The notes beneath the pieces are model-generated. The model saw only the letters and a program-made list of their open reading frames with translations, did no database searches and was not told the origin of the DNA. This document shows, one piece after another, positions 27,576-35,559 of a stretch of DNA of 64,000 nucleotides. The translations under genes and the position numbers were made by a program. This DNA comes from Cellulosimicrobium protaetiae. Lineage in GTDB: Bacteria > Actinomycetota > Actinomycetes > Actinomycetales > Cellulomonadaceae. The stretch lies in the NCBI RefSeq assembly GCF_009708005.2, contig NZ_CP052757.1, positions 2,480,001 to 2,544,000 of the forward strand, read 5' to 3'. How positions within the stretch are numbered: position 1 is the stretch's first letter; each line of letters starts with the position of its first letter.

Positions 27576-30500
27576 TCAGACGCTGAAGTACTTGGCCTCG
27601 GGGTGATGCATGATAAATGCGTCGGTGGATTGCTCCGGGTGGAGCTGGAGCTCCGCGGAGAGCTCGACGCCCACGCGCTCGGGGCGCAGCAGCGCGACGA
27701 CCTTGGTGCGGTCCTCCATGTCGGGGCAGGCCGGGTAGCCGAGCGAGAAGCGCGCGCCGCGGTACTCGAGCTTGAACATGCCCTCGACCTCGGTCGGGTC
27801 CTCGTCGGCAAACCCGAGCTCGGCGCGCACGCGCGAGTGCCACATCTCCGCCAGCGCCTCGGTGAGCTGCACGGACAGGCCGTGCAACTCCATGTACTCG
27901 CGGTAGTGGTTCCCCGCGAAGAGCTTGGCCGTGTGCACATCGACCGAGGCGCCCATCGTGACGAGCTGGACGGGCAGCACGTCGTACCGGCCGGTCTCCT
28001 CGACCCACGACCGTGGCTTGACGAAGTCGGCGAGGCACAGGTGCCGGTCGCGGCGCTGGCGCGGGAAGGTGAAGCGCAGCCGCTCGGTCCCCGGCTCGCC
28101 GTCCGACCCGCCGTCGGGCGCGCCGATGCCCGCGAGCCCGGCACCGTGGTGCGCGACGACGACGTCGTCGCCCTCCGACCACACCGGGAAGTACCCGTAC
28201 ACGACCGACGGGTCGACGACGCCCTCGGTGCGGATCCGCTCGTACCAGGCGTTGAGCCGCGGGCGACCCTCGGTCTCGACGAGCTCCTCGTACGACGCTC
28301 CGTCGTCACCCCGGCCGGGCTTGAGCCCCCACTGACCCATGAACGTCGCGCGCTCGTCGAGGAACGCCGCGTACTCGGCGAGCTGGACCCCCTTGACGAG
28401 GCGCGTCCCCCAGAACGGGGGAGCGGGCACCGGGTTGTCGGCCGCGACGTCGGACCGCGCGGGCAGGTCCTCGACGGGCGTCTCAGTCACGGTGACCACC
28501 GCGTGCCGGCGCTTCTTCAGCGCGGGCAGCCCGACGGCGTCGGGCGACTCGCCGCGAGCGACGCGCACGAGCGGCTCCATGAGGCGCAGACCCTCGAACG
28601 CGTCGCGCGCGTACCGGACGACGCCCGGGAACTGGCCCGCGAGGTCGTCCTCGACGTACGTGCGCGTGAGCGCCGCGCCACCGAGCAGGACCGGCCAGCG
28701 GCCGGCGAGCCCGCGCGACGCGAGCTCCGCGAGGTTCTCCTTCATCACCACGGTCGACTTCACGAGCAGCCCGGACATGCCGATGACGTCGGCGTCGTGC
28801 TCGTCGGCAGCCTCGATCATCGCGGAGATCGGCTGCTTGATGCCGATGTTGACGACCGTGTAGCCGTTGTTGGTGAGGATGATGTCGACAAGGTTCTTGC
28901 CGATGTCGTGCACGTCGCCGCGCACTGTCGCGAGCACGATCGTGCCCTTGGACCCGGTCGAGCCCTCGATCTTCTCCATGTGCGGCTCGAGGTACGCGAC
29001 CGCCGTCTTCATGACCTCGGCGGACTGGAGCACGAAGGGGAGCTGCATCTCGCCGCGCCCGAACAGGTCGCCCACGACCTTCATGCCCTCGAGCAGGTGG
29101 TCGTTGACGATCTCGAGCGCCTTGATCCCGGACGCCATCGCCGCATCGAGGTCCTCCTCGAGACCCTTGCGCGCGCCGTCGACGATCCGCCGCTCCAGTC
29201 GCTCGCCGACGGGGAGCGCCGCGAGCTCCGCCGCGCGCTGGTCCTTGAGCGCCGCCGAGTCCACGCCGTCGAACAGCTCGAGCAGCCGGGCGAGCGGGTC
29301 GTGCACGAGGTTCCCCTCGTCGTCGTACCGCCGCCGGTCCCACACGAGGTCGAGCGCGGCCTCGCGCTGCTCGTCGGGGATCTGGGCGAGGGGGAGGATC
29401 TTCGCGGCGTGCACGATCGCGGAGTCCAGCCCGGCCTCGACGGCCTCGTGGAGGAACACGGAGTTGAGCACGGTGCGCGCCGCGGGGTTGAGGCCGAACG
29501 ACACGTTGGAGACGCCGAGCGTCGTGTGGATGCCGGGGTAGCGGCGCGTGATCTCGCGGATCGCCTCGATCGTCTCGATCGCGTCGCGGCGCGTCTCCTC
29601 CTGGCCGGTGGCGATGGGGAACGTCAGGGCGTCGACGATGATGTCGTCGACCCGCATGCCCCAGTCGCGCGTGAGCGTCTCGACGAGCCGCGTCGCGATC
29701 TCCACCTTGCCCGACGCGGTGCGCGCCTGGCCCTCCTCGTCGATCGTCAGCGCGACGACGGCCGCCCCGTGCTCGACGACGTGCGGCATGATCCGCGCGA
29801 ACCGCGACGTCGGCCCGTCGCCGTCCTCGAAGTTCACCGAGTTCACCACGGCGCGCCCGCCCACGAGCTCGAGCCCCGCAGCGATGACCTCGGGCTCGGT
29901 CGAGTCGATGACGAGCGGGAGCGTCGAGGCGCTCGCGAGGCGCGAGACGACCTGCTTCACGTCCGCGACGCCGTCGCGCCCCACGTAGTCGATGCACACG
30001 TCGAGCAGGTGCGCGCCGTCGCGCGTCTGGGCGCGCGCGATCTCGACGCACTCGTCCCAGTTCTCGGCGAGCATCGCCTCGCGGAACGCCTTGGACCCGT
30101 TGGCGTTGGTGCGCTCGCCGATCGCGAGGAACGACGCGTCCTGGTGCAGGTCCGTGTGCGAGTACAGGCTCGCGACGCCGTTCTCCCGCTCGGGGTGCCG
30201 CTCGACGACGGGTCGGGCGCGCACGGCCTCGACGACGCGGCGCAGGTGCTCGGGCGTGGTGCCGCAGCAGCCCCCGACGAGCCCCAGGCCGAACTCGGTG
30301 ACGAACTGCGTGTGCGCGGCCGCGAGCTCGTCGGGCGTGAGCGGGTACGTCGCGCCGTTCGGCCCGAGCACGGGCAGACCCGCGTTGGGCATGCACGTCA
30401 CGGGGATCTCCGCGTGGCGCGACAGGTGGCGCAGGTGCTCGCTCATCTCGGCCGGGCCGGTCGCGCAGTTGAGGCCGATCGCGTCGACGTCGAGCGCCTG

Positions 30501-31169
30501 GAGGGTCGTCAGCGCGGCCCCGATCTCGGAGCCCATGAGCATGGTGCCCGTGGTCTCGACCGTCACCTGGACGATCACGGGGACCTCGCGCCCGACGTCG
30601 CGCATCGCGTTCCGCGACCCCGTCACCGCCGCCTTCGCCTGGAGCAGGTCCTGGCTCGTCTCGACGAGGATCGCGTCGACCCCGCCCTCCAGCAGACCCG
30701 CGGCCTGCTCGGTGAACGTGTCGCGCAGGTGCGCGTACGTCGTGTGCCCGAGGCTCGGCAGCTTGGTCCCGGGCCCCATCGAGCCGAGCACCCAGCGCGG
30801 CTGCTCGTCGGTCGTGAACGCGTCCGCGCGCTCGCGCGCGATCCGCGCCCCGGCCGCGGCGAGCTCGCGGATGCGGTCGTCGATGTCGTAGTCCGACAGG
30901 TTGGACCAGTTGGCCCCGAACGTGTTCGTCTCGATCGCGTCGACCCCGACCTCGAGGTAGGCATCGTGCACCGCGGCGATGATGTCGGGCCGCGAGACGT
31001 TGAGGATCTCGTTGCAGCCCTCGAGCCCCTGATAGTCCTCCAGGCTCGGGTCCTGCTCCTGGATCATCGTGCCCATCGCGCCGTCGGCGACCACGACGCG
31101 CGAGCGCAGCGCGTCGGCAAGGGCCCGGGAACGGGCGTCGGCGAGGTCCTGGGGTACGACGATCGGCAT
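27576..31169 (-). CDS. metH: cobalamin-dependent methionine synthase
   Basis: A 1197-residue modular MetH. The homocysteine domain (about 20-330) has zinc ligands in GLNCATG and GGCCGTTPEH. The folate domain (about 350-620) contains ERTNANGSKAFREAML and SVNFEDGD. The B12 cap and B12-binding modules (about 640-870) show DVHDIGKNLVDIIL, whose His replaces the lower axial ligand, then GMSGLLVKST. The C-terminal SAM-dependent reactivation domain (about 900-1190) contains RPRLNAWYERIR and YPACPDMEDR. The ATG at 31169 follows TACGCT by 6 nt (leaderless), so a leader riboswitch is unlikely. Methylcobalamin need makes nearby corrinoid uptake candidates (19.9 kb) relevant. Confidence 0.96.
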   Translation of the reverse strand: MPIVVPQDLADARSRALADALRSRVVVADGAMGTMIQEQDPSLEDYQGLEGCNEILNVSRPDIIAAVHDAYLEVGVDAIETNTFGANWSNLSDYDIDDRIRELAAAGARIARERADAFTTDEQPRWVLGSMGPGTKLPSLGHTTYAHLRDTFTEQAAGLLEGGVDAILVETSQDLLQAKAAVTGSRNAMRDVGREVPVIVQVTVETTGTMLMGSEIGAALTTLQALDVDAIGLNCATGPAEMSEHLRHLSRHAEIPVTCMPNAGLPVLGPNGATYPLTPDELAAAHTQFVTEFGLGLVGGCCGTTPEHLRRVVEAVRARPVVERHPERENGVASLYSHTDLHQDASFLAIGERTNANGSKAFREAMLAENWDECVEIARAQTRDGAHLLDVCIDYVGRDGVADVKQVVSRLASASTLPLVIDSTEPEVIAAGLELVGGRAVVNSVNFEDGDGPTSRFARIMPHVVEHGAAVVALTIDEEGQARTASGKVEIATRLVETLTRDWGMRVDDIIVDALTFPIATGQEETRRDAIETIEAIREITRRYPGIHTTLGVSNVSFGLNPAARTVLNSVFLHEAVEAGLDSAIVHAAKILPLAQIPDEQREAALDLVWDRRRYDDEGNLVHDPLARLLELFDGVDSAALKDQRAAELAALPVGERLERRIVDGARKGLEEDLDAAMASGIKALEIVNDHLLEGMKVVGDLFGRGEMQLPFVLQSAEVMKTAVAYLEPHMEKIEGSTGSKGTIVLATVRGDVHDIGKNLVDIILTNNGYTVVNIGIKQPISAMIEAADEHDADVIGMSGLLVKSTVVMKENLAELASRGLAGRWPVLLGGAALTRTYVEDDLAGQFPGVVRYARDAFEGLRLMEPLVRVARGESPDAVGLPALKKRRHAVVTVTETPVEDLPARSDVAADNPVPAPPFWGTRLVKGVQLAEYAAFLDERATFMGQWGLKPGRGDDGASYEELVETEGRPRLNAWYERIRTEGVVDPSVVYGYFPVWSEGDDVVVAHHGAGLAGIGAPDGGSDGEPGTERLRFTFPRQRRDRHLCLADFVKPRSWVEETGRYDVLPVQLVTMGASVDVHTAKLFAGNHYREYMELHGLSVQLTEALAEMWHSRVRAELGFADEDPTEVEGMFKLEYRGARFSLGYPACPDMEDRTKVVALLRPERVGVELSAELQLHPEQSTDAFIMHHPEAKYFSV

Positions 31170-31175
31170 GCTCGC

Positions 31176-31181
31176 AGCGTA
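31176..31181 (-). promoter_or_regulatory. -10 box of metH (leaderless)
   Basis: TACGCT on the minus strand ends 6 nt before the metH ATG. Confidence 0.6.
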
Positions 31182-31252
31182 GATCCCGCGCGCCCGGTCG
31201 TGGGATGGCGTCTCAGCGGCACCCGACCGTCGCCGAGCGACGCGTCTCGGGG

Positions 31253-31301
31253 CGAGCGATGCGTTCATGGACGCATCGATCGAGCCGGGACGCATCGCTC
31301 G
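31253..31301. promoter_or_regulatory. nested inverted repeats between metH and the GNAT gene
   Basis: CGAGCGATGCGT (31253-31264) is followed by ACGCATCGATCG (31271-31282) and ACGCATCGCTCG (31290-31301). The outer pair is a perfect 12-bp inverted repeat; the inner pair is nearly perfect. Three copies of an ACGCATCG half-site in a divergent promoter region suggest a repressor operator. Confidence 0.55.
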
Positions 31302-31350
31302 GCGTCCGGGGCGTGCGGGAAAAGCGCGTGCCCGACGGCGCGGGCGCACC

Positions 31351-31356
31351 TACCGT
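31351..31356 (+). promoter_or_regulatory. -10 box of the GNAT gene (leaderless)
   Basis: TACCGT ends 7 nt before the ATG at 31364. Confidence 0.5.
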
Positions 31357-31363
31357 GGTCGGC

Positions 31364-32497
31364 ATGTCCTCTTCCGCGACCGACCAGGTCGAGCACCCGG
31401 CCTCCACTACGCTCGCGCCGATCGCCGAGCGCGCCGCCGCGCCGTCGACCCTGCCGCCCGTGACCGCGGGCGACCTGACGTGGCGCGCCGCCGAGCCGGC
31501 CGACGCGCCCGCGCTGCTGGCCCTGCGCAACGGCATCGCCGAGGCGGACCAGGAGCCGTACCGCGAGACGATCGGCGAGATCGAAGAGCTGTTCACCGCG
31601 CCGTGGCGCGACCTCGCGGCCGACTCGCTCGTCGGCGTCGACACCGACGGGACGCTGCGCGCGTACGCCCTGGTCGACACCAACCCGGGCGACGCGAACA
31701 CCGTGCGCGCGTTCCTCTGGGGCGGCGTCCACCCCAGCCACCGAGGGCGCGGCGTCGGGCGGGAGCTGTTCGCGTGGGAGATCGCGCGCGGACGCCAGCT
31801 CCTCGCGGCGAGCGGCAAGGAGCTGCCCGCGCGCCTGCTCACCTACGGCGAGGACACCGACCCGCCGGCGAAGGCGCGGCTCTACGCGCGCTTCGGGCTC
31901 GAGACCCGCCGCTTCTACTCCGACCTGCGTCGCGACCTCACCACGCCCATCCCCGAGGTGCCGCTCGACGGGTCGCTGCGGCTCGTCCCGTGGTCGACGG
32001 AGCTCGACGAGGCGACCCGCCTCGCGCACAACGACGCGTTCCGCGACCACTGGGGGAGCGAGCCCCGCACCTCCGAGGCGTGGACGCACGGCCGCAGCGA
32101 GTTCGCGCCGCAGTGGTCTTTCCTCGTGGTCGACGACGCGCCCGACGTCGACGCGCTCCTCGCCGACCCGACGACGGACCCCGAGACCGCCGCGGCGCTC
32201 CGTGCGGGCGAGCCGCTCGTCGTCGGCTACGAGATGGCGGGCCGCTACGACGAGGACTTCCCCGTGCGCGGCTACACGTTCGGCTACACCGAGATCCTCG
32301 GCGTGCGCAGCGCGTACCGCGGGCGCCGCGTCGCCGTCGCGGCGCTCGCGGCCGGGATGCGCGCCTTTGCCGCCGACGGCATGCAGTACGCCGCGCTCGA
32401 CGTCGACACCGAGAACCCCTCCGGCGCGCACGGCCTCTACGCGAGCCTGGGCTACGAGAAGGTGACCGGCTCGCGCATGTACTCGATCGAGCTCTGA
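31364..32497 (+). CDS. tandem-GNAT N-acetyltransferase
   Basis: A 377-residue protein with two GNAT folds. The first (about 35-205) contains VHPSHRGRGVGRELFAWEI, the acetyl-CoA pyrophosphate loop RGRGVG. The second (about 210-377) contains ILGVRSAYRGRRVAVAALAAGMRAF and ALDVDTENPSGAHGLYASLGYEKV, a degenerate but recognisable copy. The two-fold layout resembles mycothiol synthase MshD, but length and motifs are not specific enough to assign it. It is divergent from metH across the nested repeats at 31253-31301. Confidence 0.8.
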   Translation: MSSSATDQVEHPASTTLAPIAERAAAPSTLPPVTAGDLTWRAAEPADAPALLALRNGIAEADQEPYRETIGEIEELFTAPWRDLAADSLVGVDTDGTLRAYALVDTNPGDANTVRAFLWGGVHPSHRGRGVGRELFAWEIARGRQLLAASGKELPARLLTYGEDTDPPAKARLYARFGLETRRFYSDLRRDLTTPIPEVPLDGSLRLVPWSTELDEATRLAHNDAFRDHWGSEPRTSEAWTHGRSEFAPQWSFLVVDDAPDVDALLADPTTDPETAAALRAGEPLVVGYEMAGRYDEDFPVRGYTFGYTEILGVRSAYRGRRVAVAALAAGMRAFAADGMQYAALDVDTENPSGAHGLYASLGYEKVTGSRMYSIEL

Positions 32498-32519
32498 CGG
32501 CGCCGCCGAGGTAAAGGCT

Positions 32520-32694
32520 GTGGTCGGGTCTCATCCCCGCGGGGGTGGGTCTGCAGCGGGGGCGGTCTCGGTGCTCGGGCTGCCGCGCCGTCACCGTGGT
32601 CTGTCCGGCGTGGGTTCGACGAGAGAGGCTCTGACGCCCCTTCGCATCCGAGCCCACCCCCACCGCTCAGCGGCACCACGACCCACCCGACCAC
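32520..32694. repeat. imperfect long inverted repeat in a convergent gap
   Basis: GTGGTCGGGT (32520-32529) pairs exactly with ACCCGACCAC (32685-32694), and GGGGGTGGG (32541-32549) pairs with CCCACCCCC (32653-32661). The nested order allows one large stem with internal loops. It lies between the ends of the GNAT and metallopeptidase genes, a 297-bp gap with no convincing gene. Confidence 0.45.
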
Positions 32695-32731
32695 CGAACC
32701 CAGCCACGCGTCGTGGGGCACAAGAACCACA

Positions 32732-32794
32732 GTTCTACCGCGGCCGCCTACGGTTCTATCTCGCGCAACCGGGGTTCTACCTCGGCGGGTCGGG
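32732..32794. repeat. three 21-bp-period GTTCTA repeats
   Basis: GTTCTA occurs at 32732, 32753 and 32774, exactly 21 bp apart, each followed by a YC(K/G)CG-like segment. The last unit ends one base before the stop codon of the metallopeptidase gene on the other strand. AGAAC-CACA-GTTCT (32723-32736) makes the first copy one arm of an inverted repeat. In one plus-strand frame the repeats read as FY-initiated heptads, but no start or codon bias supports a gene. Confidence 0.6.
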
Positions 32795-33703
32795 TCAGAG
32801 GGTCGACGCGGACAGGGCGTTGCAGTCCTGGATCGTGCCGCCGTTGTAGCCGATGGTGAACCAGCGCTGGCGCTGCTCGCTCGAGCCGTGAGTCCAGCCC
32901 TCGGGGTTCACCTGACCGGTCGCGGCCTCCTGGATGCGGTCGTCTCCGACGGCGGACGCGGCGGACAGCGCGTCGTCCAGCTGCTGCTCGGTGATGGGGG
33001 CGAGGAACGTCACGCCGGTGTCCGGGTCGACGGTGCTCGCGGCGTGGCCCGCCCACATGCCCGCGAGGCAGTCGGCCATGAGCTCGATGCGCACGGAGTC
33101 GGACTCGGGGCCGGAGCCCTGGCGGTCCGCGGCGTCCATCGCGCCGACGAGCTGCTCGATGTGGTGGCCGAACTCGTGCGCCACGACGTACATGCGGGCG
33201 AGCCCGCCGTCGTTCGCGCCGAAGCGCGACGTCAGCTCGTCGTAGAAGGTGACGTCGATGTAGACGGTCTGGTCGGGAGGGCAGTAGAACGGCCCGACGG
33301 CGCTCGTCGCCGCGCCGCAGCCGGTGGAGACCTGCCGCTCGAAGCTCACGACCTCGGGCAGCGAGTACTCGACGCCGGCCTGCTGGGGGAGGGCCTCGGC
33401 CCAGAACGCGTCGAGCGACTGCGCGGTCGCGCTGAGCTCGCACTGCAGGTCCGTGTTGGCCTGCTCGGCGGTGCAGTCCTCGACGTACTGGGACTGACCC
33501 TCGCCGAGCCCTTCCGACGCGCTGTCGCTGCCGCCGTCCGTCAGCGCGCTGAGGTCGACGCCCGTCTGGTTCCCGACGAACGCGATGAGCAGCGCGACGA
33601 GGACCGCACCGATCCCGCCGCCCGCGATCATCGTGCCGCGGCGCCCGCCGCCGCCCTTGCGGACCCGCCCGCCCTCGAACGAGCCACCCTCCTGGAAAGT
33701 CAC
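32795..33703 (-). CDS. YpfJ-family neutral zinc metallopeptidase
   Basis: A 302-residue membrane-anchored protein. A short Gly/Arg-rich cytoplasmic start precedes one membrane helix (about 24-44, MIAGGGIGAVLVALLIAFVG). The catalytic motif VVAHEFGHHIEQL near residue 175 is the HExxH of this family (HEFGHH), and a downstream ELMADCLAGMWAGH provides the third ligand. Cys residues (DCTAEQ, GCGAATSAVGPFYCPP) may form disulfides outside. The GTG at 33703 follows TAGCGT by 6 nt (leaderless). Substrates of YpfJ proteins are unknown. Confidence 0.87.
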   Translation of the reverse strand: MTFQEGGSFEGGRVRKGGGGRRGTMIAGGGIGAVLVALLIAFVGNQTGVDLSALTDGGSDSASEGLGEGQSQYVEDCTAEQANTDLQCELSATAQSLDAFWAEALPQQAGVEYSLPEVVSFERQVSTGCGAATSAVGPFYCPPDQTVYIDVTFYDELTSRFGANDGGLARMYVVAHEFGHHIEQLVGAMDAADRQGSGPESDSVRIELMADCLAGMWAGHAASTVDPDTGVTFLAPITEQQLDDALSAASAVGDDRIQEAATGQVNPEGWTHGSSEQRQRWFTIGYNGGTIQDCNALSASTL

Positions 33704-33709
33704 AGGTCA

Positions 33710-33715
33710 ACGCTA
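33710..33715 (-). promoter_or_regulatory. -10 box of the metallopeptidase gene (leaderless)
   Basis: TAGCGT on the minus strand ends 6 nt before the GTG at 33703. Confidence 0.5.
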
Positions 33716-33842
33716 CCGCCGGGCCGGGCGGCAGGCGTCCCGGCGAGGCGGTGGCGGAGGTTCCGACGGCGTCCCTCGCCCGCGCGGCCCACGTCACCTG
33801 CGCCGTCGGTGGAATGGGGTGGGACGCGACGCCGGGCCCCCG

Positions 33843-33848
33843 TAGAAT
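33843..33848 (+). promoter_or_regulatory. -10 box of the ABC-F gene
   Basis: TAGAAT is a good vegetative -10 match in an otherwise very GC-rich 257-bp divergent gap. It implies a leader of about 105 nt before the GTG at 33961, long enough for attenuation, which is common for ABC-F genes; no clear leader peptide was identified. Confidence 0.5.
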
Positions 33849-33960
33849 CGACGAGGCCCGGACGCCGGGGCGCACGCACCCGGCCCCACGACGAGCCGCC
33901 GGCCGACCGGCCGGGCGAGGGCCGTCGTCGGGCACCCGCACCACCCGAGAGGACCCTCCC

Positions 33961-35559
33961 GTGATCACCGCTCACGGCGTCGAGCTGCGCGTCGGCGCCC
34001 GCGTCCTGCTGCACGAGGCGACCTTCCAGATCGCCTCGGGCGACCGGATCGGTCTCGTCGGGCGCAACGGCGCCGGCAAGACGACCCTGACCAAGACGCT
34101 CGCGGGGGAGACCCAGCCGACGGCGGGGAAGATCACGCGCGGCAACGACATCGGCTACCTGCCGCAGGACCCCCGCACGGGCGACCTCGACGTCATCGCG
34201 ATGGACCGGGTGCTCTCGGCCCGCAGCCTCGACAAGATCGTGCGCCAGATGCGGGAGACCGAGGGCGCGATGGCGAGCGCCGACGTCGAGACGCACGAGG
34301 CCGCGATGGAGCGGTACCCGAAGCTCGAGGCGCGCTTCCTCGCCGCCGGCGGGTACGCCGCCGAGAGCGAGGCGCACCGCATCACGAGCAACCTCGGCCT
34401 CGACGACCGCGTGCTCGGGCAGCCGCTCAGCACGCTGTCCGGCGGTCAGCGCCGCCGCATCGAGCTCGCGCGCATCCTGTTCTCCGGGGTCGAGACGCTG
34501 CTCCTCGACGAGCCGACGAACCACCTCGACGCGGACTCGATCATCTGGCTGCGCGACTACCTCAAGTCGTACAGCGGCGGGTTCGTCGTGATCTCCCACG
34601 ACGTCGAGCTGCTGCGCGCGACCGTGAACAAGGTCTTCCACCTGGACGCGAATCGCGGCGAGCTCGACCAGTACAACCTCGGCTGGGACGCGTACCTCGC
34701 GCAGCGCGAGTCGGACGAGCGTCGCCGTCGTCGCGAGCGGCAGAACGCCGAGAAGAAGGCGGGCGCGCTGCTCGCCCAGGGCGAGAAGATGCGGGCCAAG
34801 GCCACCAAGGCCGTGGCCGCGCAGCAGATGATGCGCCGCGCCGAGAAGATGCTCGCAGGGCTGGAGGGCGAGCGCCAGAGCGACAAGGTCGCCAAGCTGC
34901 GGTTCCCCAAGCCGGCGCCGTGCGGGCGCACGCCGCTCACCGCGAGCGGGCTGTCCAAGGCGTACGGGTCGCAGGAGGTGTTCGCCGGGGTCGACCTCGC
35001 GATCGACCGGGGGAGCCGCGTCGTCGTGCTCGGTCTCAACGGCGCGGGCAAGACGACGCTCCTGCGCATCCTCGGCGGCGTCGAGAAGCCCGACACGGGC
35101 GAGGTCCACCCCGGGCACGGGCTGAAGATCGGCTACTACGCCCAGGAGCACGACACGCTCGACATGGACGCGACCGTCGTCGAGAACCTGCGCCACGCCG
35201 CGCCCGACCTCACGGACACCCAGGTGCGCTCCGTGCTCGGGTCGTTCCTGTTCTCGGGCGACGACGCGGAGAAGCCGACGAACGTGCTGTCCGGCGGGGA
35301 GAAGACGCGCCTCGCGCTCGCGACGCTCGTCGTGTCGGCTGCGAACGTGCTGCTCCTCGACGAGCCGACGAACAACCTCGACCCCGCGTCGCGCGCGGAG
35401 ATCCTCGGGGCGCTCAAGACGTACGAGGGCGCGGTCGTCATGGTCACCCACGACGACGGCGCGGTCGAGGCCCTGGAGCCGGAGCGCGTCCTGCTGCTGC
35501 CGGACGGCGACGAGGACCTGTGGAGCGACGACTACGCGGAGCTCGTCTCGCTCGCCTGA
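33961..35559 (+). CDS. ABC-F ribosome-associated ATPase
   Basis: A 532-residue ABC-F protein with two ATPase domains and no membrane segment. First domain: Walker A GRNGAGKTTL near residue 36, signature LSGGQRRRIELARILF, Walker B LLLDEPTNHLDADS. The linker (about 245-310) is a charged helical pair, with ERRRRRERQNAEKKAGALLAQGEKM, that enters the ribosome P-site region. Second domain: GLNGAGKTTLLRIL, LSGGEKTRLALATLVV, LLLDEPTNNLDPAS. Such proteins relieve stalled ribosomes or protect against antibiotics; the subgroup is not decided. The GTG start is the one with a clean domain start. The 3' end overlaps the convergent SURF1 gene by 28 bases. Confidence 0.9.
   Translation: MITAHGVELRVGARVLLHEATFQIASGDRIGLVGRNGAGKTTLTKTLAGETQPTAGKITRGNDIGYLPQDPRTGDLDVIAMDRVLSARSLDKIVRQMRETEGAMASADVETHEAAMERYPKLEARFLAAGGYAAESEAHRITSNLGLDDRVLGQPLSTLSGGQRRRIELARILFSGVETLLLDEPTNHLDADSIIWLRDYLKSYSGGFVVISHDVELLRATVNKVFHLDANRGELDQYNLGWDAYLAQRESDERRRRRERQNAEKKAGALLAQGEKMRAKATKAVAAQQMMRRAEKMLAGLEGERQSDKVAKLRFPKPAPCGRTPLTASGLSKAYGSQEVFAGVDLAIDRGSRVVVLGLNGAGKTTLLRILGGVEKPDTGEVHPGHGLKIGYYAQEHDTLDMDATVVENLRHAAPDLTDTQVRSVLGSFLFSGDDAEKPTNVLSGGEKTRLALATLVVSAANVLLLDEPTNNLDPASRAEILGALKTYEGAVVMVTHDDGAVEALEPERVLLLPDGDEDLWSDDYAELVSLA

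Noticed and set aside
31170-31363. Cobalamin or SAM riboswitch upstream of metH
   Set aside because: The -10 box ends 6 nt before the metH ATG, leaving no room for an RNA leader; the palindromes look like DNA operator sites.
27471-31463. 1330-codon open frame on the plus strand opposite metH
   Set aside because: It is an antisense shadow of MetH. Very high GC with biased third positions keeps the opposite strand open; the reading has no recognisable domain, while the minus strand encodes a full MetH.
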